Shown here: positions 33,913 through 42,309 of the stretch, in pieces | How positions within the stretch are numbered: position 1 is the stretch's first letter | Layout of the letters: the number at the start of each line of letters is the position of its first letter | Source of the DNA: Sphingobium sp. CR2-8 | Lineage (GTDB): Bacteria > Pseudomonadota > Alphaproteobacteria > Sphingomonadales > Sphingomonadaceae | Direction: 5' to 3' | DNA length: 64,000 nt | NCBI RefSeq assembly: GCF_035818615.1 | Contig: NZ_JAYKZY010000002.1 | Location: 1,242,501-1,306,500, forward strand | Position numbers and translations under genes: made by a program | The notes under the pieces: model-generated | What the model saw: the letters and a program-made list of their open reading frames with translations, nothing else | The model's database searches: none | Told to the model about the DNA's origin: nothing

Positions 33913-34598
33913 CGAACATCGATGAAGCCATGCTGATCGCGCTGGTCGATGGGGAACTGGACGAGGTCAATCGCCGCCGCGTCGAGCGCGCGGTCGCGGG
34001 CGATCCGGCGCTGGCCGATCGGCTGGCGCATCACCAGCGGCTGCGTGACCTGCTGGCTGGCCATTATGCGCCTGTCGCTCAAGAGGCCGTGCCGGATCGG
34101 CTGCGTCTCCTGCTGCAGGACAGCGGCACCGTGACGCCGATGGCACGCCCGGCACGGCGCTGGGGCGCTTGGGCAACGGGAGGAGCGATCGCTGCCAGTC
34201 TGGTGCTGGGGCTTGGTCTTGGTCGCCTGTCCGGCGGAGACGCGGGGCCGATCGGTGCGCAGGATGGCGTGATGGTGGCGCAAGGCCCCCTTGCCACCGC
34301 ACTGGACAGCCAATTGGCGTCGGCGCAGGGTGACACGCCGATCCGCATCGGCCTCACCTTCCAGCGCAAGGGGGGTGGCTGGTGTCGCAGCTTCGACGGG
34401 GCAATGGCAGGGGTTGCCTGCCGGGAAGGCGAGGGCTGGCAGATACAGCAGCTTCTCCCGGGAGCAGGCAAGAATGGGGCGTATCGGCAGGCATCTTCCG
34501 CCGACATGCGGGTGATGGCGACGGTGGACGCGCTGATCGCGGGCGCGCCGACGGATGCAGCCGGGGAGCAGGCGGCGCAGGCAAGGAACTGGCGCTGA
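33909..34598 (+). CDS. Membrane anti-sigma factor
   Basis: A 229-residue single-pass protein. The N-terminal ~75 residues (IDEAMLIALVDGELDEVNRR) match the anti-sigma domain that binds ECF factors, without an obvious zinc motif. One transmembrane helix lies at about residues 87-105, and a periplasmic part of ~120 residues includes two cysteines. It is translationally coupled to the ECF sigma gene by an ATGA overlap. The role as partner of that sigma factor follows from gene order and domain layout. It converges on the histidine-kinase gene with 11 bases between. Confidence 0.87.
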   Translation: MTNIDEAMLIALVDGELDEVNRRRVERAVAGDPALADRLAHHQRLRDLLAGHYAPVAQEAVPDRLRLLLQDSGTVTPMARPARRWGAWATGGAIAASLVLGLGLGRLSGGDAGPIGAQDGVMVAQGPLATALDSQLASAQGDTPIRIGLTFQRKGGGWCRSFDGAMAGVACREGEGWQIQQLLPGAGKNGAYRQASSADMRVMATVDALIAGAPTDAAGEQAAQARNWR

Positions 34599-34609
34599 CG
34601 CAATGATCG

Positions 34610-37234
34610 CTATTCGGCCGGACCGGCCATCATCTCGTCGATCTTGGATGCCAACGCGTCCAGTGCGAAGGGCTTGGTGATCATGCTCATATTGTCGCCC
34701 AGGAAACCCGCCCGCACTGCGGCATTTTCCGCATAACCCGTGACGAACAGGATCGGCAGGTGCGGCCGATGTTCGCGCGCCACTTCGGCCAACTGCCGCC
34801 CGTTCATGCCCGGCAGGCCGACATCGGACACCATCAGGTCGATCGGCCGCGCCGATTGCAGGATGGGAATGGCCTCGCTCGCGTCGCTGGCCTCCAGTGG
34901 CACATAGCGCAGATCTTCCAGCACATCGCGCACCAGCAGGCGGACCGATGGGTCGTCCTCCACCACCAGCACCGTCTGGCCCTGTCCTTCCTGCACGGCG
35001 TGCACGATGCGTTCCTTGGCGTCGTGCGCGGCCTCGCCAGCGGGCAGGTAGATCTTCACCGACGTACCGACGCCCGGCTGGCTATGGATGCGCACCTGAC
35101 CGCCCGACTGCCGCGCAAAGCCATAGACCATCGACAGGCCAAGCCCCGTCCCCTGACCGATCGGCTTTGTGGTGAAGAAGGGCTCGAACACCTTGTCGAT
35201 GACATCGGGCGGCATGCCGACGCCACTGTCGGAAACGGATATGACGACATAATGGCCCGCTGCTATGTCCGGCTTCGCCGCGGCATAGGCGTCGTCCAGC
35301 TCGACCGTGCCGACCTCGACCGTCAATTCCCCGCCGTCCGGCATGGCGTCGCGGGCGTTGATCGCCAGATTCAATATCGCATTTTCCAGCTGATTGGGAT
35401 CGACCACCGCATGGGGCGCGCCGTCCCCCGGCATGATCTTCAGCCGGATATTCTCGTGGATGCTGCGCGCCAGCAGGTCGTCCAGAGCCGTGAGCAGAGC
35501 GTTGATATCGACCGACCGGGCATCGAGCGACTGTCGACGTGAAAAGGCGAGCAGGCGAGCCGTGAGCGCCGCCGCGCGCTGCGCCGAAGTGGATGCGGCG
35601 TCCATGAAACGATCTAGATCGTCCAGCCGACCCGAAGCGATCCGCCGTTTGGCGATGTCGATGCCGCCAATCACGCCGGTCAGCATATTGTTGAAATCAT
35701 GGGCGATGCCGCCGGTCAGCTGCCCGACGGCCTCCATCTTCTGGCTCTGGCGCAGAGCGGATTCGGCGTGCGCACGGCTGACCATTTCCGCTTCCAAAGC
35801 GGCAGTACGTTCCGCGACTTTCTGCTCCAGCGTCTGGTTGAGTCGCTGGGCCGACTGGACCAGACGCGCATTTTCGATCGAAATCGCCGCCTGCGCCGAA
35901 AGCCCCAGCGCCAGCCGCTCCGCGCGTTCGTCGAACTGGTTGGGCTGGGCATGGCCGAAAAAGAGGCTGCCGATCACCTCGCCCGATCGGGCGATCACCG
36001 GCACCGCCAGATAGGACACCACCTTCAGATGCCCCTTTGGCATGCCACGATAGGGGGCATTGCGACCGTAGCGCGGGTCTTGCGTAATATCCGCCGATCG
36101 TACCACGCCCTCGCCGGAAAAGGTGGGCGCGAACAACTCGGTATTGCGGGGAATAGGGAAGTGCTTGAAATCCTCCATCTGCGCGCCCGACAGGCTGAAG
36201 AGCATATAGCGCTCGCCCATGTCGTCCGTCCGATTGTAGAAGAAGGCCCCCAATTGCGCGCCGGTCAGGTCGCGTCCGGCATCCACCACCGCCTGGACAA
36301 GGCGATCCAGGTCCAGTTCCGCCGCGACCTGCCGACCGATGCGGTTGAGGATGTCCAGCGCCTGGCTTTCCTCCCGCAGCGCCGCTTCCGATGCGGCGAG
36401 TGCTGCTGCTGCCTGCTTGGGTTCGGATATGTCGATGACGGTGCCGATCAGACGCGTTGCGCGATTGTCATCGAACACCGCGCCGCCGCGCGCGGCGATC
36501 CAGCGTTCGACGCCATCCTCTATGCCCACGGTGCGATATTCGATGTCGAACATGCCATCGCCATCGGGGTCCAAGGCCGCAGCCACGGCAGTCGCCGCGC
36601 GATTGCGATCGTCAGGGTGCAGTCCGGCCAGGAATGCGCCATCGTAACTGACGGGTGCGTCGGCGCTCAGGCCGAACATCGCCTTGCACCGATCGTCCCA
36701 GTTCAGCGTGTCGCCGACCGGATCATAATCCCAGGTGCCGATATTGGCGGCGCCCGTGGCCAGCCGCAGGCGGCTTTCGCTGGTGGCCAGTTCCTCGATC
36801 CGATCGCGCATCTCGAACTGTTTGTGACGCGCGCGCATGGCCGATGCGATGGCGCTGACCAGCGACGCGACGCCCAGCGGGCGCTCCAGGACCACGGTAT
36901 TGGTGACGAAGTCGAGCAGGCGCCCGGGAATCCAGGGGCCGGCAGGGGACCGTCCGGTCCGCTGCGCCTTCAACAGGATGAAGGGGACGTCCGACCATGC
37001 AGGCTGGGCGGCCAGCGCGCTTTGCAGCGCGGTCAGATCGCCCGTCAATGCCTCTTCGGTGACGAGGACCGCGCCGATATGGTCGTCCAGCGCGGCTGCG
37101 ACCGCCGTCACGTCCGCGCAAGTGCGGACATCGTATCGCTCCTTGGCAAGCAGTCCTGCGACGCTGTCCGCATCCCGGCCGAATGGCGCGCAGATCAGAA
37201 GGCGGCCGCCTTCCCTGACGCTGTCAGTCGTCAC
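34610..37234 (-). CDS. Hybrid histidine kinase (pseudo-receiver-PAS-GAF-HisKA-HATPase-receiver)
   Basis: An 874-residue soluble kinase. Residues 1-~145 look like a receiver fold that lacks the usual phospho-acceptor aspartate pattern. A PAS domain follows (about 155-275), then a GAF domain (about 295-450). HisKA has its phospho-histidine in [11 protein letters not shown], and the HATPase domain has [10 protein letters not shown] and [14 protein letters not shown]. The C-terminal receiver (about 750-870) has [13 protein letters not shown] with its aspartate. The GTG start overlaps the end of the KaiC-like gene by 11 bases, so both proteins are made from one message and probably act together. 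Confidence 0.88.
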   Translation of the reverse strand: MTTDSVREGGRLLICAPFGRDADSVAGLLAKERYDVRTCADVTAVAAALDDHIGAVLVTEEALTGDLTALQSALAAQPAWSDVPFILLKAQRTGRSPAGPWIPGRLLDFVTNTVVLERPLGVASLVSAIASAMRARHKQFEMRDRIEELATSESRLRLATGAANIGTWDYDPVGDTLNWDDRCKAMFGLSADAPVSYDGAFLAGLHPDDRNRAATAVAAALDPDGDGMFDIEYRTVGIEDGVERWIAARGGAVFDDNRATRLIGTVIDISEPKQAAAALAASEAALREESQALDILNRIGRQVAAELDLDRLVQAVVDAGRDLTGAQLGAFFYNRTDDMGERYMLFSLSGAQMEDFKHFPIPRNTELFAPTFSGEGVVRSADITQDPRYGRNAPYRGMPKGHLKVVSYLAVPVIARSGEVIGSLFFGHAQPNQFDERAERLALGLSAQAAISIENARLVQSAQRLNQTLEQKVAERTAALEAEMVSRAHAESALRQSQKMEAVGQLTGGIAHDFNNMLTGVIGGIDIAKRRIASGRLDDLDRFMDAASTSAQRAAALTARLLAFSRRQSLDARSVDINALLTALDDLLARSIHENIRLKIMPGDGAPHAVVDPNQLENAILNLAINARDAMPDGGELTVEVGTVELDDAYAAAKPDIAAGHYVVISVSDSGVGMPPDVIDKVFEPFFTTKPIGQGTGLGLSMVYGFARQSGGQVRIHSQPGVGTSVKIYLPAGEAAHDAKERIVHAVQEGQGQTVLVVEDDPSVRLLVRDVLEDLRYVPLEASDASEAIPILQSARPIDLMVSDVGLPGMNGRQLAEVAREHRPHLPILFVTGYAENAAVRAGFLGDNMSMITKPFALDALASKIDEMMAGPAE

Positions 37235-38717
37235 CGGCGCGATCTTCCATCAACGGCAAGGTCGCGCCCAGATATTCGGGCGTGCCAGTCAACACGCCGC
37301 GGAAGTCGCGTAGCGGCGCTCCGACTCGGACGCCGTTGCCATCGATCCGAAATTCGCGGATCGCATCCTCGTGCACGCCGCCGCGATTTTTAAGAACGGA
37401 GATGGCTTTGCGGACCCGCCCCTCCGCCTCGAAAAAGCGCAGCAGCACGACGGCGTCGGCGACATAGGATATGTTGAGGTTGGTCGACATCGTTCCGACC
37501 AGCCCATGTTGGGGATTGATCAGGAACGTCACCACGCCCCGATGGCTGAGATAGGACAGCAACTCGTGCATCTGGAGCAGCAATTGCTGTTCCTGCGGCA
37601 TGGCCGCCATATAGCCGTTCAGGCTGTCGATCACGATCATGCGGACGCCGCGTTCCTCCACCTCCTGCCGTACGCGCGCGGCAAATTCGCCCGGTGATAT
37701 TTCGGCCGGGTCGATCTGCTGGATCAGCATGCAACCGTCATCGACATGCCGTTTGACATCCAGACCAAAGGCGGAGGCGCGCGTCAGCAACGTGCCGACC
37801 CGCTCATCGAACTGAAATAGGGTGCAGGCTTCGCCGCGTTCGCAGGCGGCATAGAGATATTGCAGGGCGATGGTGGTCTTGCCCGATCCGGCCGGCCCGG
37901 TAATCAATGTGCTGGTGCCGCGCATCGGCCCGCCGCCCAACAGGGAGTCGAGAGCGGGAACTTCGCTCTGCACCATGTCGCCGGTGAAATCGACATGATG
38001 ATCGGCGGCGATCAGGCGCGGGTAGATATCGACGCCGCCCTTGCGGATCATCATGTCATGATAACCGGCGGTAAAATCGATCCCGCGCAGTTTCTGCACC
38101 TGCATCCGCCTGCGCGCCGCGCCGAATTCCAACGTCAGCCGCTCCAGCGTGACGACGCCATGGCACAGGCTATGGAGATGCGCGTCGCGCGCATCGCCCG
38201 ATCCGGTCATGTCGTCCACCAGGATAACAGTCGTTTCCCGGCCGGAGAAAAACTGCTTCAGCGCCAGAACCTGTCGGCGATAGCGCAGCGGATCTTGTGC
38301 CAGCAGGCGCATTTCGGAAAGGCTGTCGAACACCACGCGCGTCGGCTTCACGCGGCCTACCTCATCCTGGATCAGGCGTATGGTTTCGCCCAACTCCATT
38401 TCCCAGGGATGGATGATCGATTGTTCACGCCCGTCGCCAAATACATCGTCCACCAATTCCAGTTCGAACACGTCGAACCCGTCCAGATCCCAGCCATGGG
38501 ATGCGGCGACGGCGCGCAACTCCTCGCGGGTTTCGGACAATGTTATGTAGAGGACGCGCTCGCCCAAGCGAACGCCTTCGCGCAGAAATTGCAGCGCCAG
38601 CGTGGTCTTGCCCGATCCCGGCGCACCTTCCAGCAGATAGAGACGGTGGGGCGGCACACCGCCGCCAAGGACCGTGTCGAGACCGACATTCCCGGTCGAA
38701 ATAACCTTCACTTCCAT
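37224..38717 (-). CDS. KaiC-like two-domain RecA-superfamily ATPase
   Basis: A 497-residue protein with two tandem KaiC domains. Walker A motifs are LLEGAPGSGKTTLALQFL near residue 30 and ITGPAGSGKTTIALQYLY near residue 270, each followed by Walker B-type strands (TRVVFDSLSEM and VRMIVIDSLNGYM). The C-terminal SVLKNRGGVHEDAIREFRI is typical of KaiC relatives. No kaiA or kaiB is nearby. Family members outside cyanobacteria have regulatory roles tied to stress or signalling; here the coupled histidine kinase is the obvious partner. ATG 38717 or GTG 38720 may be the start. Confidence 0.9.
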   Translation of the reverse strand: MEVKVISTGNVGLDTVLGGGVPPHRLYLLEGAPGSGKTTLALQFLREGVRLGERVLYITLSETREELRAVAASHGWDLDGFDVFELELVDDVFGDGREQSIIHPWEMELGETIRLIQDEVGRVKPTRVVFDSLSEMRLLAQDPLRYRRQVLALKQFFSGRETTVILVDDMTGSGDARDAHLHSLCHGVVTLERLTLEFGAARRRMQVQKLRGIDFTAGYHDMMIRKGGVDIYPRLIAADHHVDFTGDMVQSEVPALDSLLGGGPMRGTSTLITGPAGSGKTTIALQYLYAACERGEACTLFQFDERVGTLLTRASAFGLDVKRHVDDGCMLIQQIDPAEISPGEFAARVRQEVEERGVRMIVIDSLNGYMAAMPQEQQLLLQMHELLSYLSHRGVVTFLINPQHGLVGTMSTNLNISYVADAVVLLRFFEAEGRVRKAISVLKNRGGVHEDAIREFRIDGNGVRVGAPLRDFRGVLTGTPEYLGATLPLMEDRAGDD

Positions 38718-38772
38718 CACTCGTCCCGTCCGCTCATATGAAATGGGACGGTAGCCAAATCCGTGGGGAAGA

Positions 38773-38822
38773 GAAGCGAAAGTGAAATGATGACTAATAT
38801 TTCACGCCATTTATTTCGCTTC
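38773..38822. promoter_or_regulatory. Nested inverted repeat upstream of the KaiC-like gene
   Basis: Outer arms GAAGCGAAA (38773-38781) and TTTCGCTTC (38814-38822), and inner arms GTGAAAT (38782-38788) and ATTTCAC (38799-38805), are all exact reverse complements. The AT-rich element begins 56 bases before the KaiC start. It could be an operator, or an mRNA structure if it is transcribed. Confidence 0.5.
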
Positions 38823-38872
38823 TAAAGAATTTAAGCGAGATAAGCTTGATCTCGATCAATTCGTATCGCGTC

Positions 38873-38900
38873 ATCGGCCCCCGCGAGAACGGGGGCCGAT
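38873..38900. terminator. Perfect 10-bp hairpin after the CsbD-like gene
   Basis: ATCGGCCCCC and GGGGGCCGAT pair exactly over an 8-base loop, 7 bases beyond the stop of the small minus-strand gene. No U-tract is present, so termination strength is uncertain. Confidence 0.6.
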
Positions 38901-38907
38901 CATCACG

Positions 38908-39087
38908 TCAGGGTTTTTCGGTGCCTGGCGTGCTCGTCTTGGGTGCCTTGCCGTCCTCGATCCGGCCTTCGTTGCGCAGGTCACGCCCTTCCTGGGCCTT
39001 TTCCTTGGCCTCGGGCGACTTGCCATGCTCGAAGGCTTCTTCCTTGATGTAGCCGGCGGCTTCCTTCGCTTTACCTTCGATGCTCAT
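38908..39087 (-). CDS. Small CsbD-like stress protein
   Basis: A 59-residue, highly charged protein starting MSIEGKAKEAAGYIKEEAFE and ending TPGTEKP. The start and the Lys/Glu/Ala-rich helical composition resemble the CsbD family of small general-stress proteins and similar alphaproteobacterial peptides. AGGAG lies six bases before the ATG, and a strong hairpin follows the stop, so it looks like a complete single-gene unit. The molecular role of this family is not established. Confidence 0.75.
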   Translation of the reverse strand: MSIEGKAKEAAGYIKEEAFEHGKSPEAKEKAQEGRDLRNEGRIEDGKAPKTSTPGTEKP

Positions 39088-39167
39088 GCAACTCTCCTAT
39101 GAACGTCTGCCACGGCAGATCGTGACGAAGCTAAAGCGCATGAGGTGGCGATTGTGTCCGGCGCGTT

Positions 39168-42100
39168 TCAGGCGTGCGCCACGGCATGGCCTGCGCAGCA
39201 GGCGGCCCGGCTGCTTTCGACATAGTCGGGATCGTGCCACCAATAATGTTGGTGCGCGTCCGCCAGCATCGGTCCGACCGGCGTCAGCGCGGCCTGCGGC
39301 CGGGCGGCGGCAAAGGGGGCTGCCAGTTGTTCGGGTGTATGGACGACGCCGTTGGCGATCACGTGGCGGACATTGGCGACAGCGGCGATATCCCGCAGGG
39401 GATCGCCCTCCACCAGGATCATGTCGGCCAGCATGCCGCGCGCGATCCGCCCGATCGGTTCGCCCAGAAATTCGCCCGACCAGCGTGTCGTCATCATCAG
39501 CGCGTCGTGGGGGCGGATGCCGAACTTCACCATGCCCCGCAGGTTGAGGTGCAGGCTGATCGCGGTCAGGTCGATCGGCGCGTCGGTGCCCGAAATCGGA
39601 TGCCATCCGGCCTCCAGCATCAGCTTGATCTGTGCCACCTGCCGCTCCAGCGAAGCGAGCAGCGCCACGCCGCCTTCGCCCTTCATCGCCTTCACCCGGC
39701 TGGTCAGCTTGGCAAATTCCCAGCTGGGATAGAGCGTCCTGATGCGCGGATCGCGCATGAAGCCATCGTCCAGCCCCAGGAGCGACGTTGCCGCGAACAG
39801 GGTCGGCGTACGTCCGGCCTTGGCTGCGGCGAACAGGTCGTTGACGTCATGATATCCGCCGCCCAGCGCCGTGATGGTGCGCGAATAACCGTAGCGGTTG
39901 GTCGCGCCGGTATGCTCCATGCAATCCATGCCGCTGTGCAGCGCGGGATAATGATAATGGGACGACAGGTGCATGCCCATCTTATGGGATGCGTCCACAA
40001 CCTCCTTCTGTATGTCATGGCGAAAGCGGACATAGGTTTTCACCATGTCGTAATCGAGCGCCCGGGCGCGCTCCAGTTCCAGCGCCATCTGGCCTTTTTC
40101 GGTCACCGGCCGCATGAAATTGTAGAAGATGCGCCCGCCGTCGATCGCTTCGCCGGTGGCATAGTGGCGTGCGGCGATGCGCTTGCCGCTCTGGATCGCC
40201 TCCCGGTCCTCGACCATGTGATAGGCCGGGCATCCGGGCGATCGCGTCGCCGTGATCCCCATCGCCAGCCACAGCCGCCCCATCCGGTCGCCATAGCCAT
40301 AGCCCGCCATCTGCCGATGGGTATGCATGTCTATCAGGCCCGGCATCAGCGTCAGGCCGGGAGCGTCTATGACCTTGGCATTGGCATCAGATGCGCCTGC
40401 GCCGTGTGGCGCGACGGCGCTGATGACGTTGCCGTCCAGCACGACATCGACATTGCTCCTATAGTCGGCGGACAGCGCATCCCAGACTTTGCCAGCCCGT
40501 ATCACGGTGCGACCCGCAGGCTTGGCATTGGCCCATGACAGCCGGCAGGGGATGGTCTGCGCCGCGCCGCCTGCGGCCGGAACGATGCGCAGCTTGCCGT
40601 TGCTGAGGTAGAGCAACTGGCTGCCGTCCCCGCTCCAACTCGGCGCGTCGGTCACTTCGGTCGTGATCTGCCGGGGTGCGGTCGTAAAGCGGCCGTCCGG
40701 CGCTACGGTCACGACCCAGAGCGTGCTGGCAAAAACGAACGCCATCTGCTTGCCATCGGGCGACCAGACCGGCCCGTCATGACCGCGCGTCCCCAGGGAT
40801 TTGCCCTCGAACGCCGGACGATAGCTGCCCTTGCCGCTGGCTAAATCCACGGTCAGTATCTCGCTGGCGCCTTCGCGATAGCGGCCTGTTACGGGCTTGA
40901 AGGCGGCATAGGCGATGGTCTTGCCATCGGGGCCGAAGCTGGGGCGGCCCGGCTCCCAGATGGCGTCGAACCGTTTGGTAACGGCGCCGCTCGCCACCTC
41001 CACCGTATGCAGTGCGCCATCCTGATCGAGGAAAGCGATCATCGTGCCATCCTGCGACCAGCTTCCCCAGGCGACCGCCTTGTCGGGAATGTTGGTCAAC
41101 TGCCTGTCCTTGCGCGTCGCGATGTCATGCAGCCAGAGGTCCAGCGTGCCGCCGCGATCGGACGAATAGGCGATCGTCCGGCCATCGGGCGACCAGGCGG
41201 GATCGCATTTGTGGAAGGGGTCGGTGATGATCGCCTTGGGCGCGCCACCCACGGGCATCAGATAGATGTCGTTCAGCGCCGCGAAGACGATGCTCCGGCC
41301 GTCAGGCGAGAGCATCGGCGCTGCGATCCCAACCACGGGCTTGGGCGCGGTGGACGTGAAGTTGCGCGTCTTCTTGGCATAGTCGGGCGTCGTCACCGGC
41401 ACCTGGGTCGAGAAGGGGATGATCGACGCCTTGCCGCCTTTCAGCCGACGCAGCTTGCCGTTCGATCCATGAAGGATCGCGCCATCCTGGGTAAAAGCGG
41501 GGCGGAAGGGGTAGAGATCCTCGCCCAAGACGATGTCCTTGTCCCCCAGAACCAGCGTCAGAGATGCGGGCTGCACACGGGTATAGGCGATCGTGCCATC
41601 GGGCGCGAAGGCCGGGGCCATGATCGCCGATGGGGTGAAGCGATCGGCGGACGGCGTGACCGACGCGACATCACTGACCGCACCCGTGGCAACGTCCGCC
41701 ACCACCAGTCTGGCGCCACCCGCGACATAGGCGATGCGCTTGCCGTCGGGCGACCAGGTCGGCTCGCTGTCATTGGTCGTGCCCTTGGAAAAGGGCGTGA
41801 CCCTGCCGCTCGCGACATCGAGCAGGTAGATGGCGTAGCGTCCCTCCGCCCGGTCGCTGGCGAAGGCGATCGTTTTGCCATCGGGCGACCAGCGCGGTTC
41901 GCGATCGTCCACCAGCCCGTCCGTATGCTGGCGCATGTCGCCGCCGTCGGCGGCCACCGACCAGATATGGAAATGGCCGGTGCGATAGGATTGGAAGGCG
42001 ATGCGCTTGCCATCGGGCGACCAGTCGGGCTGGGCCAGGTCATCGAAATCGCCGGTCAGGCGCTTGAGCGGGCCACCCCCGACCGGCAGCGTCCAAAGGA

Positions 42101-42308
42101 TACCGAGCAGGTCGAAGGCGATGCGCTTGCCATCGGGCGAGAGCGAAAGCGCGACGTTGGTGCAGTCCTCCACTCGCACCATCGTTTCTTTCCCCGGCAC
42201 AGGCGCACCGGCCGACTGCGCCAATGAAGCCGCGCTGCCCGCTACGATCAGGCCGATGCCGCCAGCCGCCATCGCTTCACGCCGGTTCACACCCGCCAAT
42301 TTGGTCAT
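39168..42308 (-). CDS. Exported amidohydrolase with N-terminal PD40/TolB-like beta-propeller
   Basis: A 1046-residue protein. The N-terminus has a twin-arginine-type signal (GVNRREAMAAGGIGLIVAGS). About 12 PD40 (WD40-like) blades with the recurring SPDGKxIAF motif span residues ~60-620 and are also visible as near-identical DNA around 41720, 42000 and 42120. The C-terminal amidohydrolase domain (about 630-1030) has the metal motif LIDMHTHRQMAGYG and a late SGTDAPID. It starts one base after the TonB receptor stop, with GGAG upstream, so they form one operon. It probably hydrolyses a peptide- or imide-type compound taken up by that receptor (inference). Confidence 0.9.
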   Translation of the reverse strand: MTKLAGVNRREAMAAGGIGLIVAGSAASLAQSAGAPVPGKETMVRVEDCTNVALSLSPDGKRIAFDLLGILWTLPVGGGPLKRLTGDFDDLAQPDWSPDGKRIAFQSYRTGHFHIWSVAADGGDMRQHTDGLVDDREPRWSPDGKTIAFASDRAEGRYAIYLLDVASGRVTPFSKGTTNDSEPTWSPDGKRIAYVAGGARLVVADVATGAVSDVASVTPSADRFTPSAIMAPAFAPDGTIAYTRVQPASLTLVLGDKDIVLGEDLYPFRPAFTQDGAILHGSNGKLRRLKGGKASIIPFSTQVPVTTPDYAKKTRNFTSTAPKPVVGIAAPMLSPDGRSIVFAALNDIYLMPVGGAPKAIITDPFHKCDPAWSPDGRTIAYSSDRGGTLDLWLHDIATRKDRQLTNIPDKAVAWGSWSQDGTMIAFLDQDGALHTVEVASGAVTKRFDAIWEPGRPSFGPDGKTIAYAAFKPVTGRYREGASEILTVDLASGKGSYRPAFEGKSLGTRGHDGPVWSPDGKQMAFVFASTLWVVTVAPDGRFTTAPRQITTEVTDAPSWSGDGSQLLYLSNGKLRIVPAAGGAAQTIPCRLSWANAKPAGRTVIRAGKVWDALSADYRSNVDVVLDGNVISAVAPHGAGASDANAKVIDAPGLTLMPGLIDMHTHRQMAGYGYGDRMGRLWLAMGITATRSPGCPAYHMVEDREAIQSGKRIAARHYATGEAIDGGRIFYNFMRPVTEKGQMALELERARALDYDMVKTYVRFRHDIQKEVVDASHKMGMHLSSHYHYPALHSGMDCMEHTGATNRYGYSRTITALGGGYHDVNDLFAAAKAGRTPTLFAATSLLGLDDGFMRDPRIRTLYPSWEFAKLTSRVKAMKGEGGVALLASLERQVAQIKLMLEAGWHPISGTDAPIDLTAISLHLNLRGMVKFGIRPHDALMMTTRWSGEFLGEPIGRIARGMLADMILVEGDPLRDIAAVANVRHVIANGVVHTPEQLAAPFAAARPQAALTPVGPMLADAHQHYWWHDPDYVESSRAACCAGHAVAHA

Positions 42309-42309
42309 G

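Noticed and set aside
39174..40538. Long plus-strand open frame of 454 codons
   Set aside because: It is antisense to the amidohydrolase gene, has His/Arg/Gln-rich shadow composition and no recognisable motif.
41700..42140. Near-identical DNA segments resembling a tandem repeat
   Set aside because: They encode successive PD40 propeller blades with the same motif, so the repeat is protein-driven.
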